Position numbers and translations under genes: made by a program
In this document: one piece after another, positions 57,635-64,000 of the stretch
Layout: the number at the start of each line of letters is the position of its first letter
Position numbering within the stretch: position 1 is the stretch's first letter
Assembly (NCBI RefSeq): GCF_905120355.1
Contig: NZ_CAJHOB010000007.1
Location: 62,001 to 126,000, forward strand
Direction of reading: 5' to 3'
From: Azonexus hydrophilus
GTDB lineage: Bacteria; Pseudomonadota; Gammaproteobacteria; Burkholderiales; Rhodocyclaceae
DNA length: 64,000 nucleotides
The notes under the pieces: model-generated
What the model was told of the DNA's origin: nothing
What the model saw: only the letters and a program-made list of their open reading frames with translations
Databases searched by the model: none

Positions 57635-59482
57635 TTACTGCGCCGTGGCGCGCTGGGCGCGCTTGCGGTCGTTTTCGGTGAGGTGACGCTTGCGCAGACG
57701 AATGGATTTCGGCGTCAGCTCGACCAGTTCGTCGTCCGCAATGAATTCGACGGCGGCTTCGAGACTCAACTGGATCGGCGGCACCAGACGTACGGCCTCA
57801 TCGGTACCGGAGGCGCGAACGTTGGTCAGCTGCTTGCCCTTGATCGGGTTGACCACCAGATCGTTATCGCGGCTGTGGATGCCGATGATCATGCCCTCGT
57901 AGAGCTTGTCGCCCGGATTGACGAACATGCGACCGCGATCCTGCAGTTTCCACAGGGCATAGGCCACGGCTTCGCCGTTGTCCTGCGAAATCAGCACACC
58001 GTTGCGACGCTCCGCCACTTGCCCTTCCTTGACCGGCGCATAGTCGTCGAAGACGTGGCTGATCAGGCCGGTACCGCGCGTCAGGTTCATGAATTCACCC
58101 TGGAAGCCGATCAATCCACGCGCCGGAATGCGGTACTCAATACGCACCCGACCGCGACCATCCGGCACCATGTCGAGCATTTCACCACGACGCAGCCCCA
58201 GGCTTTCCATGACGCCCCCCTGGTGACCTTCCTCGACATCAACGGTCAGCATTTCGTAGGGCTCGCACTCGACGCCATCGATGATCTTCTTGACCACCCG
58301 CGGACGCCCCACCGCCAGCTCGTAACCTTCACGCCGCATGTTTTCCAGAAGAATGCCCAGGTGCAGCTCGCCACGCCCGGCCACATCGAACACATCACTG
58401 ATGTCGGTATCGTGCACACGCAGCGCCATATTGGTCAGCAGTTCCTTGTGCAAGCGGTCGCGGATCTGGCGGCTGGTGACGAACTTGCCTTCGGTACCCG
58501 CCAGCGGGCTGCTGTTGACCATGAACTGCATGGACAGCGTCGGTTCGTCGATTTTCAGCAGCGGCAGCGCTTCCGGCTGATCCGGATCGGTCACGGTGCA
58601 GCCCAGCACAAGATCCTCGATGCCGGTGATCTGGACGATGTCGCCGGCCACCCCTTCCTCCATCTCGACCTTGTTCAACCCCTTGTAACCGAACACCTGA
58701 CCGATCTTGGCCTTGATCGGCTGCCGGTCGTGCTCGGCAGCTTCTTCTTCGGTGCCGAACATCACCATCACCGGCATACCGGTCTTGACCCGGCCACGGG
58801 TAATGCGGCCAACGCCGATGCGGCCGACGTAAGTGGAATAATCCAGCGCCGAAATCTGCAGCTGCAGCGGCGCATTCAGATCGGTATCGGGGGCCGGCAC
58901 GTGCGACAGAATCATGTCGAACAGCGGCTTCATGTCCGTGCGCGGCGCATCCAGCGACAGCGCCGCCCAGCCATTCAGGCCGGACGCGTACACAATCGGG
59001 AAATCGAGCTGCTCGTCGCTGGCACCCAGCTTGTCGAACAGATCGAAGGTGAGATTGACCGCGTTGTCCGGATCGGCGCCATCGCGGTCCACCTTGTTGA
59101 CCAGCACGATCGGCCGCAGACCGAGGGCCAGCGCTTTTTTGGTCACGAAACGGGTTTGCGGCATCGGCCCTTCGACGGCATCGACCAGCAGCACCACGCC
59201 ATCCACCATACCCAGCACACGTTCGACCTCACCGCCGAAATCCGCGTGCCCCGGGGTATCGACGATGTTGATGTGGATACCGTTGTAATCGACCGCCGTA
59301 TTCTTGGCGAGAATGGTGATGCCGCGCTCTTTTTCGATATCGCCCGAGTCCATGACGCGCTCGTCCACCTGCTGGTGCGAGGCAAAGGTGCCGGATTGGC
59401 GGAGCAGCTGGTCGACCAGCGTGGTTTTACCGTGGTCAACGTGAGCAATGATGGCGATGTTGCGAATAGCGCGGGCGGACAT
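57635..59482 (-). CDS. typA: Ribosome-associated GTPase TypA/BipA
   Basis: 615 aa. It is a translational GTPase with stress and low-temperature roles. G1 is [16 protein letters not shown]2 [10 protein letters not shown]3 [11 protein letters not shown] and G4 [13 protein letters not shown]. Then come EF-G-like domains II, III and V ([20 protein letters not shown] is the TypA-specific region) and the C-terminal domain ([20 protein letters not shown]). ATG 59482 ([14 protein letters not shown]) fits the family. Confidence 0.97.
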   Translation of the reverse strand: MSARAIRNIAIIAHVDHGKTTLVDQLLRQSGTFASHQQVDERVMDSGDIEKERGITILAKNTAVDYNGIHINIVDTPGHADFGGEVERVLGMVDGVVLLVDAVEGPMPQTRFVTKKALALGLRPIVLVNKVDRDGADPDNAVNLTFDLFDKLGASDEQLDFPIVYASGLNGWAALSLDAPRTDMKPLFDMILSHVPAPDTDLNAPLQLQISALDYSTYVGRIGVGRITRGRVKTGMPVMVMFGTEEEAAEHDRQPIKAKIGQVFGYKGLNKVEMEEGVAGDIVQITGIEDLVLGCTVTDPDQPEALPLLKIDEPTLSMQFMVNSSPLAGTEGKFVTSRQIRDRLHKELLTNMALRVHDTDISDVFDVAGRGELHLGILLENMRREGYELAVGRPRVVKKIIDGVECEPYEMLTVDVEEGHQGGVMESLGLRRGEMLDMVPDGRGRVRIEYRIPARGLIGFQGEFMNLTRGTGLISHVFDDYAPVKEGQVAERRNGVLISQDNGEAVAYALWKLQDRGRMFVNPGDKLYEGMIIGIHSRDNDLVVNPIKGKQLTNVRASGTDEAVRLVPPIQLSLEAAVEFIADDELVELTPKSIRLRKRHLTENDRKRAQRATAQ

Positions 59483-59624
59483 GAAGAGCAATCTGGAAAA
59501 TTTTGGGAGGCGTGATTCTATCACCGGTGCTGCAATGCAACATCACCCTCCGGAAGAAATACGGGAAAACTGTTGCAGAAAACCGCGTAAACTCGCCTGA
59601 AAACAGTCCAACCAAGGAAATCCC

Positions 59625-60149
59625 GTGCCCATTTACTCTCTTCCCGGCAAGAAACCCGCCATTTCCAGCAGCGCCTGGGTCGCCCCCAACGCCACCGTCA
59701 TCGGCGACGTACACCTGGCAGCGGGGGCTTCAGTCTGGTGGAACGCCACGCTGCGCGGCGACAACGACCCGATCCACATCGGCGAAAACAGCAACATTCA
59801 GGACGGCAGCGTGCTGCACACCGACGAAGGCATCCCCATGCACATCGGCCGGGGCGTGACCGTGGGCCACCTCGTCATGCTGCATGGATGCACTGTCGGT
59901 GACAACTGCCTGATCGGCATCGGCTCGGTGATCCTCAACCGGGCTGAAATCGGCGCCAACAGCATTGTCGGCGCCAACAGTCTGGTGCCGGAAGGCAAGA
60001 GCTATCCCGAGCGCAGCCTGATCCTCGGCTCACCGGCGAAGGTCGTGCGCCAACTCACCGACGAAGAAGTCGCACGCCTGCAGCATTCCGCTGCCCATTA
60101 CGTCAAGAACGCGCAGCGCTATGCCCGGGATCTGGCCAAGGTGGAATAA
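59625..60149 (+). CDS. yrdA: Gamma carbonic anhydrase-like hexapeptide protein
   Basis: 174 aa from a GTG start. It has left-handed beta-helix hexapeptide repeats (AAGASVWWNATLRGDNDPIH, IGENSNIQDGSVLHTDEG, IGRGVTVGHLVMLHGCTVGD). The three zinc His are visible in VLHTDEG, VGHLVMLHG. The family is often labelled YrdA; carbonic anhydrase activity is frequently weak or absent. It is divergent from typA with a 142-bp gap. Confidence 0.92.
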   Translation: MPIYSLPGKKPAISSSAWVAPNATVIGDVHLAAGASVWWNATLRGDNDPIHIGENSNIQDGSVLHTDEGIPMHIGRGVTVGHLVMLHGCTVGDNCLIGIGSVILNRAEIGANSIVGANSLVPEGKSYPERSLILGSPAKVVRQLTDEEVARLQHSAAHYVKNAQRYARDLAKVE

Positions 60150-60190
60150 GCGGCAACCGTCAGAGGCACTGAGGCTGCCCGCCGCAGAGA

Positions 60191-60967
60191 TCAGGCCAGC
60201 CCCGCCACAAACTGGCTGATTGCCGCCAGCACCGCGGCTTCCTGGTCGCGCTGCGGGGTATGGCCGCATTGATCGAGCTTGAGCAACTGCGCGCCATGCG
60301 GCGTTTTTTCGGCAATCACGTCAATCTGGCGCAGGGTGGCGTATTCGTCCTGACGCCCCTGGATAGCCAGCAGCGGGCAGGTAATGGCGGGCAGAAAATC
60401 CTCGATATTCCAGTGGCGGAATGGCGGCGACAGCCAGCAGTCGTTCCAGTCGGCAAACACCCGGGCGGCATGCTTGTGGTAGCGGGCGAGTTTTTTCGGC
60501 CAGTCGGTGCTTTCCCAGAGCTCGCGCGCGGCGCGAATGCCGGCCAGCGTTTCTTCTTCGACAAATTCGTGCGGCGCCATGACCACCGCCGCACGCAACT
60601 GCGCGGGATAACTGCCGGCAAAAATCAGGGCAATGCTGCCGCCATCGCTATGGCCGATCAAAACCGGCTGCTCCACATCTAGTGCAGCCAGAACGGCGGG
60701 CAGAATGTCGCGCCCTTCGCGATGCATGTAATCCGTCTGGCGGCGATCCGGGTACGGATCGGAGGCGCCATAGCCCGGACGCGAATACGCCAGCACCCGG
60801 CAACCGGTGGCTGCCGCCAGTTTTTCCGGAAAATCGCGCCACATCGCCACGCAGCCAAGTCCCTCATGCAGCAGTACTAGCGGCGGACGGCCGGCGACGG
60901 TGGCGGGAAAATCGACGTATTCGATAGCGTAGCTGCGGTTCTGGAAAACGATGGAAACAGTATTCAT
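60191..60967 (-). CDS. Alpha/beta hydrolase
   Basis: 258 aa. It has an alpha/beta fold with the oxyanion region LVLLHEGLGCVAMWRDFP, nucleophile elbow GHSDGGSIALI (Ser), acid in QGRQDEYATL and the His in LDQCGHTPQRDQ. The pattern resembles small-ester or C-C hydrolases. The substrate is unknown. It is 6 bp after the next hydrolase gene, so the pair is probably co-transcribed. Confidence 0.87.
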   Translation of the reverse strand: MNTVSIVFQNRSYAIEYVDFPATVAGRPPLVLLHEGLGCVAMWRDFPEKLAAATGCRVLAYSRPGYGASDPYPDRRQTDYMHREGRDILPAVLAALDVEQPVLIGHSDGGSIALIFAGSYPAQLRAAVVMAPHEFVEEETLAGIRAARELWESTDWPKKLARYHKHAARVFADWNDCWLSPPFRHWNIEDFLPAITCPLLAIQGRQDEYATLRQIDVIAEKTPHGAQLLKLDQCGHTPQRDQEAAVLAAISQFVAGLA

Positions 60968-60973
60968 GGGGTC

Positions 60974-61828
60974 TTATGAGTTAAGCAAAAAATTTTCTAC
61001 CACGGCAATCTGCGCCGCGTTGTGGAACATGGGAGCGTGACCGACAGCGGGGATTTCCACCAATTGCGCGCATGGGCCGCACGTAGCCATGCGCTGCCAG
61101 GTGCTGCGGCTGAGCAAGTCGGAACATTCACCCCGCACCGCCAGCGTCGGACAGCGGATGGTAGCGTAGAGCGGCCACAAATCGACGCCTTCGTCCGACA
61201 GTTCGGCCTTGAACGGTTCGGCGATGCGCGGATCGTAACGAAAGCGCCATTGGCCATCCGCCTGTTGCTGAATGCTGCTGGCCGTCAGCGCCTGCCACTG
61301 GGCCGGCGTCAGATCACCGAAGGGCGCACTGATGACCTCGATCGCCGCCTGTGCCGCCGCAAAGCTTGGCCAGGCGGGGTCGGCACCGACATAAGCGGCA
61401 ATACGGCGCAGCGCAGCGGCATCGAGAAACGGCCCGATATCGTTCAGAATCAGACGCCGCACCGGCGTTCCCTGCTGCGCCGCGAGCGCCATGCCGATCA
61501 AACCGCCCATCGACGTCCCCAGCCAGTCCACCTGCTCGACCTGCAGGCGGGCAATCAACGTCACCATGTCGGCCACGTATTGCGCAATGACATAACCGGC
61601 CGGATCGTGCAAATGGCTGCTCAACCCACGCCCGACCACATCCGGGCAAATGACCCGGTAATGCGCCGCCAGGCGTTCGGCCAGCCAGTCGAAATCACGA
61701 CCGTTGCGGGTCAGGCCATGCACGCAGATCAGCACGCGCGGATTATCCGGCGCGCCCCACTGGTAGTAATTCATGTCATGCAGGCCGCCGGGATTGAGGC
61801 ACTGCACTTTGCATTGCTGAAAATTCAT
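60974..61828 (-). CDS. Alpha/beta hydrolase
   Basis: 284 aa. The lid-containing alpha/beta fold has RVLICVHGLTRNGRDFDWLA (oxyanion), the elbow WLGTSMGGLIGMALAAQQG (Ser), and the His in IPAVGHAPMFHN. It is not closely related to the hydrolase next to it, so this is not a tandem duplication of recent date. The substrate is unknown. The ATG at 61828 lacks a strong Shine-Dalgarno; MNYYQWGAPDNP at 61774 is a possible later start. Confidence 0.85.
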   Translation of the reverse strand: MNFQQCKVQCLNPGGLHDMNYYQWGAPDNPRVLICVHGLTRNGRDFDWLAERLAAHYRVICPDVVGRGLSSHLHDPAGYVIAQYVADMVTLIARLQVEQVDWLGTSMGGLIGMALAAQQGTPVRRLILNDIGPFLDAAALRRIAAYVGADPAWPSFAAAQAAIEVISAPFGDLTPAQWQALTASSIQQQADGQWRFRYDPRIAEPFKAELSDEGVDLWPLYATIRCPTLAVRGECSDLLSRSTWQRMATCGPCAQLVEIPAVGHAPMFHNAAQIAVVENFLLNS

Positions 61829-61873
61829 GACCCACTCTCACGCATAACATTCAGGATGACCACCCCGAATGTA

Positions 61874-64000
61874 TCACCGCCCATGCCAGTAACGCGCGCG
61901 CTGCTGCCGCCAGCCATGAACCTGCACCCCTGCAGACTCCAGCCGCAGATGAATGCTGCCGGCAAGATCGGTCCGCCACAGACGTGCCCCCTGCCCGGCA
62001 TAACGTTGCAGGATGGCTGGCCGGGGATGCTGGAAACGGTTACGGTAGCCGACGGAAAAAACCGCCTCACTGGCCCCCACCGCCGCCACAAAATCCGGAG
62101 AAGATGAGCCGGCGGCACCATGATGCGGCACCAGAATCACATCGGCAGCCAGCGCCTCAGCCGAGCGGGCCAGCAAATCAGCCTCCTCGGCCACTTCGAT
62201 ATCGCCCGTCAGCAGCATGCGCCGCCCACCCGCATCGATACGCAGCACACAGGACAGCGCATTGTTCTTCTTGCCAGCCGCATAGTCCGCAGGCAGCGGG
62301 TGAAGCAGGGTGAAATCGACACTATCCCACTGCCAGTGCTGGCCGGCGGCGCATAAACTGCCGGGCTGATCGACACTGGACGACGCCACCGCAGCAATCG
62401 CCATCCCCGCCTGCAGCGAAGCAAAACCGCCCATATGATCGCTATCGCCGTGCGACAACAGCACACGATCCAGCCGCTCCACGCCCAGCCAGCGCAGATA
62501 AGGCAGCACCACCCGCTGCCCGGCATCGGCCTCGGCGCTATAGCGCGGCCCCGCGTCGTACAAGAGCGCATGCCCCCGGGTGCGCACCAGCACCGCCTGC
62601 CCCTGGCCCACGTCAAGCACATCGATCTGCGCCACGCCCGGCGGTAATTTCTCGGCAGGCCAGTAGAGACAGGGCAGGATCAGCACACAGCCGAGCGCCC
62701 GCCCGGGCACCCCGCGCGGCAGCAGGCAGACCGTTACACCAATGAGCGCCAGCGGGGCCGTCCACCACGGTGGCACTGCCGCCTGCCACACCGGCCAGGC
62801 AGCACACCAGAGCAGGAAATGCATCAACCCATCGAGCACCCCATGCGCCAGCAGCAACAAAGGGGGCCAGGGCAGCACCGCCGCCAGCAGCGCCAGTGGC
62901 GTCACGATCAGGCTGATGACAGGAATCGCCACCGCATTGGCCAGCGGCGAAACCAGCGAAAACTGCTGAAACACCAGCATCAGCACCGGCAGTGTGGCCA
63001 GCGTCGCGGCCCACTGAACCACACCCCAGGTCCGCAGCCGCGCCCGCCAGCCTGCCCCGGCCTCCAGCCGCGCGCTGCCGATGTACAGCAAGGCCGCCAC
63101 CGCCGCAAAAGACAACCAGAACCCCGGCGCCAGCACCGCCCACGGATCAATCAACAGCACCAGCAGCAAGGCCAGCGCCAGGATGTGCCGCGCTGCCGGC
63201 AGGCGACCAGAAAGCACCGCCAGCGCCACCACCAGCAGCATGTAAAAAGTCCGCTGGGCCGGCACACCAAACCCCGCCAGCAGGGCATATAAAAACGCCC
63301 CGCCCGCTGCCGCCACAATACCCGCCCGTTGCGCCGGACAGCGCAGCACCAGCGCCGGCACCCGCCGCCAGAGAAAGGCAACCAGCCCACCCAGCATGCC
63401 GGCCACCATGGTCACGTGCAAACCGCTGATCGACATCAGGTGCGTGGTGCCGGTACGGTTGAACACGGTCCACAACGCACTCTCCACCGCCTTCTGATCC
63501 CCCACCGCCAGCGCCGTCAGGATGCCGGTCCACGGCCACTCGGCAGCCGGCAGGGTGCGACTGAAACGCGCACGCACGGCCGCACGCAGACGCTCCACCC
63601 CACTCCCGAAACCCGGCACGAAACCATCCAGGCGCGTTCCCCCCGACGGGCGCACATACCCCGTCGCCCGGATGCCGCGCTCGAACAACCACATTTCATA
63701 ATCGAACCCACCTGGATTGGCACTACCATGCGGTTTCTTCAGACGCACCGTCAACCGCCAGCGCTCACCTGGCGCAATCGCCGGTACCCCTGCCCCGCTG
63801 CCGGGCGAGGCATACCAGTTGAGCAACACCCGCTGCGGCAAGCGCGCCCCCGGCGTCAGCACCGATTCCACCAGAAACTCGAAACGCACCGCGCGCGCTC
63901 CGGGCTGCGGCAATCCCGCCACCACGCCCTGCACCACCACATCGCGCCCTTCCCACTGCGCATCCAGCGCATCCTGCAGCCGCAATTCCGCCCGCCAACC
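61874..64000 (-). CDS. comEC: ComEC/Rec2-family DNA-uptake channel, 5' end off the right edge
   Basis: The frame is open to 64000 (upstream residues GWRAEL precede the first listed start), so the N-terminal TM segment is missing here. A DUF4131-like N-terminal domain (EGRDVVVQGVVAGLPQPGAR) is followed by the Competence domain with many TM helices (GTTHLMSISGLHVTMVAGML) and a C-terminal metallo-beta-lactamase domain (IDVLDVGQGQAVLVRTRG, LSHGDSDHMGGFASLQAG, LLTGDIEVAEEADLL). ComEC passes single-stranded DNA through the inner membrane during transformation. The gene looks intact as far as visible. Confidence 0.93.
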   Translation of the reverse strand, partial: GWRAELRLQDALDAQWEGRDVVVQGVVAGLPQPGARAVRFEFLVESVLTPGARLPQRVLLNWYASPGSGAGVPAIAPGERWRLTVRLKKPHGSANPGGFDYEMWLFERGIRATGYVRPSGGTRLDGFVPGFGSGVERLRAAVRARFSRTLPAAEWPWTGILTALAVGDQKAVESALWTVFNRTGTTHLMSISGLHVTMVAGMLGGLVAFLWRRVPALVLRCPAQRAGIVAAAGGAFLYALLAGFGVPAQRTFYMLLVVALAVLSGRLPAARHILALALLLVLLIDPWAVLAPGFWLSFAAVAALLYIGSARLEAGAGWRARLRTWGVVQWAATLATLPVLMLVFQQFSLVSPLANAVAIPVISLIVTPLALLAAVLPWPPLLLLAHGVLDGLMHFLLWCAAWPVWQAAVPPWWTAPLALIGVTVCLLPRGVPGRALGCVLILPCLYWPAEKLPPGVAQIDVLDVGQGQAVLVRTRGHALLYDAGPRYSAEADAGQRVVLPYLRWLGVERLDRVLLSHGDSDHMGGFASLQAGMAIAAVASSSVDQPGSLCAAGQHWQWDSVDFTLLHPLPADYAAGKKNNALSCVLRIDAGGRRMLLTGDIEVAEEADLLARSAEALAADVILVPHHGAAGSSSPDFVAAVGASEAVFSVGYRNRFQHPRPAILQRYAGQGARLWRTDLAGSIHLRLESAGVQVHGWRQQRARYWHGR

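Overview
The window looks like a chromosomal segment of a GC-rich betaproteobacterium, most likely of the Rhodocyclales. This is inferred from the housekeeping content (rpsA-ihfB-lapA-lapB, a fused aroA-cmk, nadE-glnB, glyQS, lnt-corC-ybeY-phoH-miaB) and from the style of the proteins, not from a database search. Most of it is ordinary core genome, with two accessory blocks.

Layout. (1) About 1-2914: the integrase end of an integrated element. It holds an edge-truncated hypothetical gene, a hicAB toxin-antitoxin pair and a tyrosine integrase that abuts the 3' end of guaA, a known island insertion site. (2) 2915-12786: guaA, guaB, a DUF4124 protein, an ArsC/Spx-like reductase, Hsp33 with an altered zinc centre, an OmpA-type lipoprotein with a MarR regulator, a DapB-like reductase, a GlcD-like FAD dehydrogenase and rimO. 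(3) About 12950-30300: an accessory region. An IS3 fragment is cut by an IS21-family element (istAB). Then comes a stress-tolerance locus of the tLST/LHR/TLPQC type: hsp20, clpK, a phospholipase-D-like enzyme, ftsH, a zinc thioredoxin, a PAS-GGDEF-EAL protein, a PsiE-like protein, an HtpX-like protease and a DegP-like protease. It ends in a phage-type lysozyme remnant cut by a second IS21-family remnant. (4) 30307-35694: tRNA-Met, miaB, phoH, ybeY, corC, lnt. (5) 35674-44701: a lytic transglycosylase, a YiiX-like hydrolase, glyQ-glyS-gmhB-plsC, a YgjP-like metalloprotein, gloA and a DsbA-like protein. (6) 44715-57311, all on the minus strand: smr, glnB, nadE, ppa, an exonuclease, cysM, hldD, hldA, lapB, lapA, ihfB, rpsA, aroA-cmk. 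(7) 57459-64000: a 53-codon membrane ORF, typA, a gamma carbonic anhydrase, two alpha/beta hydrolases and the greater part of comEC, which runs off the right edge.

How the genes work together. The stress locus combines holdase (Hsp20), disaggregase (ClpK), membrane and periplasmic proteases (FtsH, HtpX, DegP) and redox repair (Trx). A sigma32-like promoter and a 35-codon leader ORF with a near-perfect ribosome binding site precede hsp20. lapA-lapB-hldA-hldD together with gmhB serve LPS assembly and inner-core heptose synthesis. nadE sits with glnB, which fits PII control of NAD synthesis.

Most notable oddities: an in-frame TAG that removes half of the LapB rubredoxin domain; loss of the glutaminase cysteine in NadE; a GGDEF-EAL gene bracketed by a 28-bp repeat of the thioredoxin 3' end next to a divergent thioredoxin relic; and the non-canonical Hsp33 zinc ligands.
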